Positions 24,538 to 42,555 of a stretch of DNA of 64,000 nucleotides are shown in pieces. The position numbers and the translations under genes are program-made. This stretch comes from Selaginella tamariscina (Eukaryota > Streptophyta > Lycopodiopsida > Selaginellales > Selaginellaceae). The DNA is taken from positions 688,501 through 752,500 of the forward strand of contig PUQB01000015.1 in the NCBI GenBank assembly GCA_003024785.1, read 5' to 3'. Numbering within the stretch: the stretch's first letter is position 1; every line of letters starts with the position of its first letter. Under the pieces are notes generated by a model that saw only the letters and a program-made list of their open reading frames with translations, ran no database searches and was not told where the DNA came from.

Positions 24538-25600
24538 TGGTTTTCTATGTTTTTTGACTTATCGAACTGTTCATCATTGTTTTATTTTAAATATTAAATT
24601 TAATTATCTTGCATTTCTTAAGCTAACAATGGTATTGTATTGTATATAGTCTTGGACCAAATGTCATTGTCTCTATTCGATTTAAGATAATTATAAATAA
24701 ATAAAATTAACATTTAACTCTTATTTACCTTAAAATCAAATTATAATTAAGATTGTAATAAAACCTTAATTTTCTATTTTAAAATTTTAAATGCTAAAAT
24801 GTTAAATACATTGCTCTAAGTTTTCCTTTTCATTAAAAAAAATTATTACTTTAAATAAAAATAACTAAAAACTTACAAATTTATGCCTACATGCATACAT
24901 GTAAAGGTCTAATTACATAACTTATTAAGGTTTTTGATGAATCTTAATGCTGACTTAATTCTAAAAAATTTAAAGAGAATTATTTAACATTTATGAAATT
25001 TCTAGTTAGAGAAATTTAAATAAAAATTATCAATAAATTTCATTATTTAAAATAAAATGAAATAAAGTTTAGCATTGAAATGTCACGGTTGATTATTTTA
25101 AGTTTCCTTACAAAATGTTACTTTGCTATTAAATAAACCAATATAAATTGATTAAATTTTCATTTTTAAATATCTTTTCCTGAAATTTAACCATTTTAGT
25201 AAATCCAATTCCTGATAATTAAAAACTCAACACAGTATTACTGTCTCTCTACCATGTGTATGTATGTGTGTGTGAGTGTATACATTAGATTTGGATTATT
25301 AACTACTTGCATGTTATAAGTATATATAAATACTGTGTGTGTGTGTGGTGTAGATTTGGATTATTAACTTTGCATGTTACAAGTATATATATAGATTTGG
25401 ATTATTAACTATTTGCATGTTACAAGTATATATATATATACTGTGTGTGTGTGTGTGTGTGTGGACTACCTGTTTAAGCCCAATAGAATTTCTTTACTGA
25501 AAGGTGCATCTAAATGCGTTCCAACTTGAAAATAAAGATGGATATTAATATAATAATGTTTAATGATAATTTATTAATAAAATTAACTTTGATTAATCTG
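24538..25600. other. AT-rich intergenic interval, no gene seen
   Basis: AT-rich, with three variants of 'tagatttggattattaact..tgcatgttacaagtatata' at 25285-25435 and GT runs at 25335-25348 and 25441-25463. It lies 3' of the STP gene; no gene supported. Confidence 0.6.
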
Positions 25601-25952
25601 TTAATTACCTGTTTCAGAAGTGGGAGGAACAAATCGCTTCCATAACCAGTGTTTTCTCCAGACAAAGATCATCTCTTCGATTGAAATATTCTTTAGTTTC
25701 AGGAATGAGGAAGTACGTAAATGCCGTCATAATCACAACCCAGCCCGCGGAAATAAGAAAATTTCATATTTAAGATGGCAAAGCATTGAAAAAAACGACT
25801 GTACTGTACTGCGAGCACACATGACACACGTTAGATGTACATACATATATACATAACACACACAACACACACATGTATGTTATCTCTCTCAAAGATAAGG
25901 TGTCTTTGTACACATAGGTATTCGACATAAAACGCCATATATTGTGTGTGTA

Positions 25953-25992
<40 letters not shown>

Positions 25993-28900
25993 GAGAGAGA
26001 AGATATGTTAGTAAAATGAAGGTCCATATGTAGAGAGAGAGAGAGAGCTTACATAACAATGAAGAGCAAGTTGGTGCACACAGTAACACTCTGGCCAGAA
26101 GATCGAATCTCAAGTGGGAAAATCTCACTGGGTATTAACCATCCAAGAGGTCCCCACGACCACGCAAACGAAGAAGCAAACACACATATCATCACCACCA
26201 CCACTACTTCTGCTCCTTTAGACAATTCGTCCCCATCCTGCATCCAAGTAGTAGGATCTCTCTCTCTCTCTATGTGTGTTGTGTGTGTGTGGTTAACACG
26301 TAGTGATGAATAGAGAGACAAATGGTTATGCCTATGTGTACCTCACTATTGTGTTTGTGTGTTCCTTTACCTCCTTCAATCCAGTGCCCGCAGAACTGCC
26401 ATAACCATCTGTGCTATGAACATCTGAACGCCAGCCTCTAGAAGCATCTTTCTTCGGCCAAACCTTTTATTACATAACAACGTTATATGAATATATATAT
26501 GAAACTACTTCGTACTAGATATGTATGTTTAAATTTCATCTCTCTCTCTCTCTACCCGCACAACACGCGCACACACAGGTGACGTACTTGTCTACAGTGA
26601 GAATGGAGACCACTGTTGATAATACATTAACCGCAGGAAAAAGTAACATCTTGCTTGAACCCTACAGCTCGGAATACCTGTCCATAGAATATAACAAAAT
26701 TAATCCCCGTAAACTGCTGGAAAATCTGCAAAGAATAACAAATAGATCATTATCTGTATGCTTATGTATATGGTGGGTGTATATGTAGTAGTTAAATAGA
26801 ATATCCATGTGTGTGTGTAATTATGTGATTAGTTATGATTGAGTTTATCATAACCAAAATAATAATGAAATTAGTAACCTGTAAAGCGACTGAAATAACC
26901 AGCTGTGGCCTGTACCTTCGAGAAAGCAGGCTCCTATATGGCCTCTTTATCTCCTTTGCCAATCTGCGAAGTTCACATATATACATATACATATGCACAC
27001 CACACAAAGCATGCTCAACCGTGTAGTTTTAGATATATTTATATAAAGATACATGTGTTTTCGAGTGTGTGTGTGTGTGTGTTACGAACTAAACACATCA
27101 CAGTTGTTTATATAGCAACTAGATAAATCTGTAAGTATATAAATGGCTAACATCGATAATATACTAGTATATATAGACACCTATGGGTATTAACATAAAT
27201 ATAGACTAGATAGTTATGCATACTAACATAAATATAAACATCTGTATGACATCACATTGATATAATATGTATTCATCTACATGAATATATTCTAGATAAA
27301 TACTGTGTGTGCCCAAAATATTATCATATGCGCATAGTTAAAAATATATTATCCATGAAAAATACAGTATACAAATGCACTCGTGATATGCATGCATGTA
27401 CGTGGGTGTACTACATACTATTGATTACACACAATAATATTATCATTGTAGAGAGAGAGATGCACCTGCTGACTTCAACGAGCGCATCAAATTCAGCTTC
27501 GATGTTATCTGTCCCTCGAACTCTGCGAAGAATTCCTTGGCCTTTTCAAACTTGCCCCGTTCACTAAACTGGTTGGAGTCAGATAAACAAGCTTCCCACT
27601 GTGAGCAAAACCGCAGGAATCCCCGCTAGAGCTGTAAAACACGCAGATATGTATACATATAATAAATACACACACGTGTGTGTGTGTGTGAGAGAGAGAA
27701 TACCAAGTGAAAGTCTCCAGCCATAAGGATGGAGTCTGCTTGTCCCGTAGTTGATAAGACACGCAGTGACAATCCAATAGTTACATTAAGTGGAAAAGAA
27801 TGTTAAGACCTTAAAAAATATTAATCAGTATACATTTGGTTAATATAAGCATTCATATAATATATATCTTAGCACTGTCCATATTTCTGTATAATACATT
27901 TACATAAGATGGATTCAATAATGTATCACAATTAGTTTAGATTAATATAAGTAATATACGATTAATAATCATTAGTATACCTCGGAAACGTGTAGGAGCA
28001 ATCTCTGATAGGTAAAGTGGGACTGCCTGATTAGCAAAACCGACTCCACAGCCGAGAAGTATTCTTCCAATAATCAGCATTTCTAGATTCACTGCAGCTC
28101 CGTTAAATATAACTCGACTATGAAAAATATTCCGCGTGTGAGCATCGTCGACTTTCTCCCAAATTTCTGAATACAATCAAGTCCTTATATACATACAGAT
28201 GCCACACCCATGCGTGTCGGTCTCTAAAGCACGTATCTACTGAGATGCGAATATGCATATCTATATGCAGATAAGCATGGTACTGAGATATGGTGTGTGT
28301 GTGTATTCAGCATAGAATATACTCATCACCAGTATACTCTCTGTAAGTATAAACACGTATACCCAACACATATGTACAAACTCAATGCAAGTCTTTGTAT
28401 ATATGTAGTAACATCTTTCTCACATTTATACCTACATACACAGTAGGCATGCCAGGCATGTTTCATGTACTATACATATGTATATACGATATACCTTAGA
28501 TTCATTTTATGGACATTACTATATGCACATGTATGTATGTATGCACACGGTATGTATATCTATAGTATAGATTATGTATATATGTATAGCATAATATCAT
28601 CTATCGTACATTTACTAACATACACAGATGCCGTGGTTTACGGATACAAACTGTGGACGCACACAAACACGGGCACGCACGTGCACTGTGTTGTGTAAGA
28701 AGCAGCAAATGTGGCAACCAGGCCAGCTATATATAACAAAGACATGAAAGCTTGCCAATTCTTGATCGTCATATTTGCAATAATTTCCTTCTTTACAGCA
28801 AGTTCTTGTTTCCTTCTCAGTATTTGGAAAAAACTTCCCAAAAATCATTCATAGACGTCACTCCACTTGTAGGAAATACACATAAAGATACATATACAAA

Positions 28901-29058
28901 TGATACACACACACAAACACACAATATATTACCGGAGATTCAATATCGTATCCGAACATGAGAACCTGTGGCTGCTAAAAACATGCAATCGCAACATAGA
29001 GTGTAAACTCTCCTTCATATTGGCTTCCTGTTGATTGTACTGCAAATCCTCTCGCCAT
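25601..29058 (-). pseudogene. STP-type monosaccharide/H+ symporter gene, frame disrupted
   Basis: Homologous to plant sugar transport proteins (major facilitator superfamily, 12 membrane helices, plasma-membrane hexose/H+ uptake). It starts at 29058 (MARGFAVQSTGSQYEGEFTL) and ends TAA at 25601-25603 after [17 protein letters not shown]. About ten exons: 28933-29058; about 28690-28863; 27981-28117 ([36 protein letters not shown]); about 27708-27800 (NYGTSRLHPYGWRLSL); about 27473-27632 (LRRVRGTDNIEAEFDALVE); about 26882-26967; about 26590-26727 (QQFTGINFVIFYGQ); about 26371-26466 (FGRRKMLLEAG); 26053-26237 ([20 protein letters not shown] then [11 protein letters not shown]); 25601-25811. Several exons change frame by one or two bases, for example near 27515 and 27590, 28985 and 28800, while residues on both sides match the family. 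The N-half loop normally carrying the first GRR motif was not found between 28120 and 28690. Either a recent pseudogene or consensus errors. It lies 380 bp from the RecQ stop codon, same strand. Confidence 0.75.
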
Positions 29059-29436
29059 GGAGCGGGAGAGAGAGACGACAGAGAGAGAGAGAGAGAGAGA
29101 GAGAGTACTATAAAAGAAATTCATATAACTGTATAAAACTCCTGGAATACAACTCATATAGTAAAACACGCATAGACACAAGTATCCTGTTTGCCTTGCC
29201 CACACACGGATCATGTTCTAAATTTGCAACACATGTACACTGCAACTGGCCACAGTCTTTTCCACATTGATTCTCTTTCCTTCTATTGATATATAATAGT
29301 AAATCTGTCCCCTAATCCATTTGCCACCTCTATATTATGTACAACACACAAAGATCACCGATATACACTACATATGTATATACATATGTTATGTACATAC
29401 ACCACACACACATAGCATATAATTAACCTGATTATA

Positions 29437-35599
<6,163 letters not shown>

Positions 35600-35773
35600 G
35601 GCGAACCCTATTCGGTGGGAAACCCAAAACCCTATTCTAGGGATCGAACCCTAGATCACTTTTGAAGCATATTCCTAAATACTCGTATTATATATGAATT
35701 TTCTATAATGAACATACCTTTGCATTTGTCGTATTTACAGTATTCGCTATACATCCTTATTAATACCAAGAAA

Positions 35774-35823
<50 letters not shown>

Positions 35824-36940
35824 CACACTAATTAAAAAATATATATATCAAGAAATATGTGTGTGCGTGTGCGTGTGCGTGTGCGTGTTTGTTTTCATGT
35901 ACGTCATGTATGTGTTAGCATGCCATATAATGATATTATTAATATGTTTGCTTTTGTGTGTGAGGGATGCGTTGTGTATTAATAAATATGGTCAAACTTT
36001 AAAAATAATACATTTTAAAACTTTTAAATTAAAACAGTGAAATGTATATAATGTAATTATTTAAAAAAATTATACAATTTACTAACATTTACTTATATAA
36101 TATACTGATTACTAATTTAATGCAAATTTATGATAGTAATTTTGAAATTTAAACGACAATGGAGTCTTAAAATACTTCTGGAGGGGTATATATGCAATTA
36201 GATACTGACATCTCCATATATATAATTTATATGCCCTTAAATGTAAGATGAAAAGTTTTGATATTTGTATAAACATTTAATTTTTAGCTGCATAGTAATT
36301 ACTATAATTATAAATTGATACATATGTATACTTGAATATTAACTTGCTATAGTTTATGATTATTATATATAAATAAATACTGAATATTCAAACAGACAGA
36401 CACTGGTGATGACATATAGTAGTACTAAGCAGTAAGAAAAGGAGGAGACTTACAGAATATTCCAGGTTATTCCGGTTATACCTGGATATTCTCTAGAATA
36501 TTCAGGAATGTTTTATAAAATGGGGCTTCATATTAAAGAATAAAATATATATGCCGATTAGACTTAAAACTGCTGATATTAGCTATAAATTATGTAAAAA
36601 GATAAAGACCTACAGTCTTGTAATCTTGTCAATTCAAGTAATTGCTGCCTTCCACATCTACCACATACATGTTAAACTGTTTATGTGTTAATAATTGGAG
36701 GTGCATAATTCTTTTTAAAGTCACCAACAAGTGATGAACCTTAATGTCGCTAAGAACATGCCGTTGGATAAACTATATTATCTAAGTTTAGTCCAAGAAC
36801 ATGACTATAGACAAAGTACATATGCGAATAAGGACTTTAACTCTTCACCTTTTGAAAACCTATGGAATTACACAATGGAAACTTGGAAATGATTACTTTT
36901 ATTGTATGACTAATTAAAGAGACAATAAACGATTCCCACC
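35600..36940. other. Upstream region of the RecQ gene, AT-rich, no gene seen
   Basis: Contains the presumed 5' UTR and promoter of the RecQ gene (GAACCCTA-rich just upstream of the ATG), a CA run at 35788-35820, a GTGTGC run at 35860-35890 and AT-rich sequence beyond. A stem-loop (arms 36455-36467 and 36480-36491) is listed separately. Confidence 0.5.
36455..36491. other. Stem-loop with GAATATTCC arms
   Basis: GAATATTCCAGGT (36455-36467) faces ACCTGGATATTC (36480-36491), pairing with one bulged base around a 12-nt loop; another GAATATTC follows at 36496. The arms contain nGAAn/nTTCn blocks like heat-shock elements. About 0.86 kb upstream of the RecQ start; function unknown. Confidence 0.5.
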
Positions 36941-38399
36941 TTCCATGTTGCTCCACTTCTATATCACTAATAATATGTCCTTTAAACTTTTTAGCTTAGT
37001 TGTTACTCCTTTGACAACTTGTTGGGCATTCTTACATAACATCTTTTGTAGCTTGGCACTTGAACAACATCTGCTCCTCTCGATGGCGACGGAGTCTTCT
37101 CCTAAAGTGTGCTAGTTGGCCCCACGTCTGGCCCTCTTGGTGGCAATGGAGTCTTTTTCTTGAGTGTGGAAGCCAATCTTACATTTGCTTGTTCAACTCC
37201 TTGTAGCTTGAATCATGTTTCCTATAAAACTATAACTTCCTTGGGTCTTAAGTTTGTTCCTTTATGAACAAGCCATACATCAGGCACATGGACAACCTTT
37301 GTTAGAACGATCCCTGGGTAAAAACATTTGTAACAAATAAAAAATCAAGGGCAAAATCACATCATTTGACGCACATGTCCCATGTTCCCAAAGGCATTTG
37401 TATAACGTCTTGTCTCAAAGAATCTCAGAGTAGGATTATGCTGCTTTTCGATCCTCCATATAGCCTAGTCCGTTGGGTGCACCTTGCTTTCTTCGACCTC
37501 CTAGAATCTAAGCTTCTTCCTTTTATAATTTTGAACCACTTACTCTGCATAGTGGATGTCATGATGGTGTGACTAGAGTTCATCAGTGTTGTTCGATCCA
37601 GTTGAAGTCTTGTGCACCATTCAAACGCAAACATTAGTAAATGAAGAAACTTGGGACTTGCCAGGTGGTTCTTAGTATCAACAAGCTTTATAACAGTAAC
37701 TAGCAACACAAACTTTCCTACTAGCAACACAAACTTTCCTACTAACAATTTTGAAGGTCCAATTCATGTAAACCTTCTTTCTAATGTTGCCTTCACCTTC
37801 GCACTTTACAAGATGGTGTCCATAAGATCTAACATTCTGGCTTCCAACAAGGGTATATGCTTTGTTAACTGAGCCCTCCTTGCTCTTGCGTGAACCACCT
37901 CCAAATTGTTTATGGTTGGTACATTGGACATACCATCCTCTGTTAAATTACACATCTCCGCCATGAAGATGTGGTCTTCATGCTTGATCCACCAAGCCAA
38001 CCATGTCTTCAAAATGGGAACATTTGATGCCCTTCCATCCCAAAAAGATTCTAGCATCGCCAGCCTATTTACCTTTTCTTTGCTAGTCAATGCCTCAGTC
38101 CAAGAACATGCTAGATTCATGTGCAAAGCTATATGTTCTTTTAAGTTCCACTTCTTAATAATCTACTCGACGGATCTGATGAAGTGGAACAAACAGCTTC
38201 TCTCTTTCCCTTTTATTTTATTATCATTATTAAATACATGACGGAAGGGCTATCCAAATGGCACTCACTTCATCGAACATGAATCTTGCAAAATTAATGT
38301 TAAAGAGTCCATGCTTTTGACACACATTCAACATAGTGTTTAAAAACTTTGTCACTGCCACGTTGTCATTTCAACACATATCACTGTACACTATAATGA

Positions 38400-39040
38400 C
38401 CATCGAACGTAGGTTGTTAAAAGAGCAACAAAGGTGTAAATCATAACATGTAAAACAACCTCACAACTTACAACCACCCATTGTTATTCCATGCTAACAT
38501 TTGTGGATATAATCTTCGGCACTGTCGAGGTCCAACCCTTTGTCACTGCCACGTTGTCATTTCAACACATATCAATGTACGCTATAATGACCATACAACA
38601 AAGGTGTAAATCATAACATGTAAAACAACCTCATAATTTACAACCACCCATTGTTATTCCAGGTCATCACCATGCTATAATGACCATACAAACAAAGGTG
38701 TAAATCATAACATGTAAAACAACCTCACAACTTACAACCACCCATTGTTATTCACCCAACAAAGGTGTAGGTCATCACCATGCTATAATGACCATACAAC
38801 AAAGGTGTAAATCATAACATGTAAAACAACCTCACAACTTACAACCACCCATTGTTATTCACCCAACAAAGGTGTAGGTCATCACCATGCTATAATGACC
38901 ATACAACAAAGGTGTAAATCATAACATGTAAAAAACCTCACAACTTACAACCACCCATTGTTATTCCAGGTCATCACCATGCTATAATGACCATACAACA
39001 AAGGTGTAAATCATAACATGTAAAACAACCTCACAACTTA
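38400..39040. repeat. Minisatellite 1, unit about 100 bp
   Basis: About six to seven copies of a unit built from 'caacaaaggtgtaaatcata', 'acatgtaaaacaacctcaca', 'acttacaaccacccattgtt' and 'ggtcatcaccatgctataat', with copies differing by short deletions. Single-copy relatives of these words lie at 9560-9680. Confidence 0.9.
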
Positions 39041-39885
39041 CAACCATGTTAACATTTGTGGATATAATCTTCAGCACTGTCGAGGTCCAACCCTTTGTCC
39101 ATGTTAACATTTGTGGATATAATCTTCAGCACTGTCCATGTTAACATTTGTGGATATAATCTTGTGGATATAATCTTCAGCACTGTCGAGGTCCAACCCT
39201 TTGTCACTGCCACATGTTAACATTTGTGGATATAATTTCAGCACTGTCGAGGTCCAACCCTTTGTCACTACCACATGTTAACATTTGTGGATATAATCTT
39301 CAGCACTGTCGAGGTCCAACCCTTTGTCATTGCCACATGTTAACATTTGTGGATATAATCTTCAGCACTGTCGAGGTCCAACCCTTTGTGGATATAATCT
39401 TCAGCATTGTCGAGGTCCAACCCTTTGTCCATGTTAACATTTGTGGATATAATCTTCAGCACTGTCCATGTTAACATTTGTGGATATAATCTTCAGCACT
39501 GTCCATGTTAACATTTGTGGATATAATCTTGTGGATATAATCTTCAGCACTGTCGAGGTCCAACCCTTTGTCACTACCACATGTTAACATTTGTGGATAT
39601 AATCTTCAGCACTGTCGAGGTCCAACCCTTTGTCACTGCCACATGTTAACATTTGTGGATATAATCTGCAGCACTGTCGAGGTCCAACCCTTTGTCACTG
39701 CCACATGTTAACATTTGTGGATATAATCTTGTGGATATAATCTTCAGCACTATCGAGGTCCAACCCTTTGTCACTGCCACATGTTAACATTTGTGGATAT
39801 AATCTTCAGCACTGTCGAGGTCCAACCCTTTGTCACTGCCACATGTTAACATTTGTGGATATAATCTTCAGCACTGTCGAGACCA
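39041..39885. repeat. Minisatellite 2, unit about 62 bp
   Basis: About 14 copies beginning ATGTTAACATTTGTGGATAT followed by AATCTTCAGCACTGTCGAGG and TCCAACCCTTTGTCACTGCC. Some units are shortened to about 38 bp or carry a duplicated TTGTGGATATAATC. Each unit starts with the 10-bp palindrome ATGTTAACAT. The forward frame across it (HVNICGYNLQHCRGPTLCHC) is a repeat translation, not a gene. Confidence 0.95.
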
Positions 39886-41300
39886 AGACCTTTCCATTAA
39901 CACACATATGTATTAGCCAACTTGTCTGTATGATTTTGGATGCTGAATTACACCATCAACAGCAAGGCGTATATTTATATGCATGTTCCATACCAATTGT
40001 GGACCAGACTAGTTGTAATCCTCATGACCTCAAATATATAAACAGGGTTCCAGTTCCAGGTTTCTCAGAATCATTCACAGCCTTATGTTTCATTTTGTAT
40101 TCATTTCTCTTTTGAATACAATTTCCTCCTTTCAGCTTAAAGGTTCCGCCCTTGTCCTAAAGGTTTCACCCTTTACACAAGGTCATGACAAACCATTTTT
40201 AAAATGTGTTCCGTTGTTCCTTCTTTACTTGATCCATTCACAAGTCTTGTTAGTTAGAGAGTTCAACAACTATACTTACATACCTTTTGTGAGTGGTTCC
40301 AAGCTTTCAAGAAGTTTGTTATATGCTCCATCACATGTCTTGTTGAAAAGCTCTTACATGATCGTTTCACAGGCTGCTTGGAACCATATCACTTTCTAGT
40401 TGCTTCTCGGACTATGGGCAACAACTTGCTTATTGTTTGCTTAGCTCTAGCTTTGACTGCAAATGACAAGAAACTGATGGTTGGAACTAATGATTGATTG
40501 CAATAAATGAACAATTGAGTCTTAGTCACATCATTAGGTATGATGTGGTAAGATGTGGCCTTGCATAACTTTAGAAGATTTGGCTCTTAGCCACAATGCT
40601 TGCATGTCATGTCTTCAACTATTTCAGAACTAGTTGTCTTCACCTTTGGCATGAAGTCTTTGAAATGATATTCCTTGACCTTCTTAGCAAAGTCAAGAAA
40701 GGGGAAAGAAGGATTTGTGCACTTTAGATGCACGACACAGCTATTCTGACTAACTCAAGCGGAAACTTTCCAGTGTGAAGTATTAGGATGTGTCTAGTTA
40801 TGGCAGCCTTTTTTTCTCTTCATCCCTAAATACTTGCCACTATTGTTTTTGTGAGGTGGCAACTCAAAAATGACATTTCCATTGAAGGTTTTTAGCAATT
40901 TAGACACACATCGAATTGCCGTTGATGTTTCAATGAGATTCCTCCCTATTTGACATTTGTTTGTCCTATGAAGGATCATGAACATTGAATCAGTCCTCTC
41001 AAAACTCTTCATTATAAAAGGTGAACTTGTTGCAAATTGCAACATGTAAAAAATGGAATCGATAATACCATCCCCTTTTGCTACAATCTCGACCTCTAGA
41101 CCTAATTCTGTTGGAAAAGACAGCATCTGTATTATCTTAATATCTTCCCAAGCTGGAATGGAAAACAAGGCTTAGAATTCTTGAGCAAATGTGAATGCGT
41201 TTCCATCTTCATTCACAAGAAATTCTTTATTAATAGCATCATATTTCACTCTTGCCATTTGGAGGTATATTGGAAAAATGAAGCCATTTGGAAGTACATT

Positions 41301-41825
41301 GAAAAACTAAAGGCAAAACCAGTATTGTTCAAAAAAATATTAACTTATAATTGTTAACTTAACTAAAATACCAGCATAATTAGTGCAGAAGGTAATTAAC
41401 GCTTACGACTGGCTATTTGAAACACATGCATGCATTATATGTTCACAGCCTAAGTACCTTGAAATGTGGCATCTTAGGCGTCAACTTTAATTTAAAAATC
41501 CAAATTAATCTAGGCTGCAGATCTAGCTACCGACAGATCTAAATCATGACAGTTAAATAAACAACCCTAAATAAAATCTTGGTCATAGATTATTAATTAA
41601 AACTAAAACTCTAACTATCATTGCTAATGTTTAGTGTTTTCTCAATAGGAGTATAGATTGGAAAGCACAAGTCTTCAAATTTTCCTTCTCCATCTTTATT
41701 TCTTATTTTCTATCGCCTTCATTTTCTTAAATCATTGCTTGGATCACCTTCTATTTCAACATCGTCATCAAGTGATTTCATTGAGATATGTTCTTACTTC
41801 TTAATACCTTCCTTTCTATTTTTGT
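41301..41825. other. Interval between the MULE-like remnant and the stem-loop array, no gene seen
   Basis: AT-rich sequence with no supported gene or long repeat. Confidence 0.5.
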
Positions 41826-41828
41826 AGC

Positions 41829-42236
41829 ACTGACTGGGTGTGGTGGCAATATCACCCTCAATCAGCATTACAATTATATCTTCTTATGTAGCCTCTTGTT
41901 CACCCATGTTCGATATCTATTTCTTGTTCGGTGTTGACTAGGAGTGGTGGCAATATTGCCCCTAGTCAACATTAGCTGTTGCATATATAAATCTCTTATT
42001 TGGCACCGACTGAGAAGTTTGGCAACACCTCCCCCAGTTAGTATTATACACACTTTGTACACTTATGCAGCCCCTCATTCACCCCCTTATTCAATATCTT
42101 TTTTGTTCGGTGCCAACCTGGAGGTTCAACAATAACCCCACTAGTTGGCAAGCAACCCTTTCCTATTCATTCATATGTGTAAACAATCTTTATCCACTAA
42201 CTGGGGTGTTTGGCAATGACAACCCCAGTCGGTAGA
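41829..42236. repeat. Array of five stem-loops with varying but paired arms
   Basis: Five units, each about 36-42 nt, at 41830, 41933, 42005, 42111 and 42195. Each has complementary arms around a loop with GGCAA or CAACAATAA. Unit 2: GTTGACTAGG (41933-41942) with CCTAGTCAAC (41961-41970), plus the inner palindrome GGCAATATTGCC. Unit 4: TGCCAAC (42111-42117) with GTTGGCA. Unit 5: AACTGGGGT with ACCCCAGT. Arms differ between units yet remain complementary. Linkers share 'TTCACCC..TATTCxATATCT..TTGTTCGGTG'. Function unknown. Confidence 0.7.
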
Positions 42237-42289
42237 GTTTCTTTCCTAGTAACTTTTCCCTAGTGTTCGTCGACTAGAGTGCATGTATT

Positions 42290-42555
42290 AATCCAACTAG
42301 AACAAAGAAATGAGGGTAAGAATTTTCTAAATGGAAGTGTTATAAACAAAGTGATAATATATTCAATTGTAACTGGGTCATCATGGCCAAGGGCCCTCTT
42401 ATAAACACCAATTTACTTAATATATGTGATAGGGGCGTGGGGTTAGGTCAATCCTAAGGGTGTTCTACCCATATCCGACATGTCAAATTCATCGAAACTA
42501 ACCAATAACCTAGTTTTGGTGACGGATATGAGTAAAAATACTCCTAGGGTTAATC
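42290..42555. mobile_element. Family B LTR fragments, rearranged
   Basis: Short blocks matching family B (GAGGGTAAGAATTTTCTAAA; GGGTGTTCTACCCATATCCG; ATGTCAAATTCATCGAAACT) lie around a non-B segment at 42376-42418. That segment matches, inverted, about 51590-51635. Fossil mosaic into which copy e inserted. Confidence 0.5.

Larger units (their letters stand above)
36941..41300 (-). mobile_element. MULE-like transposon remnant, right copy
   Basis: In minus-strand order: 41168-40794, a frame with QIGRNLIETSTAIRCVSKLL; about 40620-40190, CKHCG..EPNLLKLCKATSYH then IIPNDVTKTQLFI, matching 11.4-12.2 kb; minisatellites 39880-38400; 38126-37806 with TWLAWWIKHEDHIFMAEMC and a HARARRAQL stretch, like the C-terminal part of MULE-type transposases; 37748-37425 basic. 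Frames are short and interrupted. The family call rests on recalled resemblance. Confidence 0.4.

Noticed and set aside
35600-35665. Possible tRNA B-box (GGTTCGATCCC) on the minus strand upstream of RecQ
   Set aside because: No A-box or cloverleaf could be found around it; the motif sits in CCCTA-rich promoter sequence.
38400-39885. CRISPR-like array of regular repeats
   Set aside because: Eukaryotic context, no unique spacers, and units differ only by deletions; these are minisatellites.
39214-40115. Plus-strand HVNICGYNLQHC repeat protein
   Set aside because: Direct translation of the 62-bp minisatellite, interrupted by unit-length changes.
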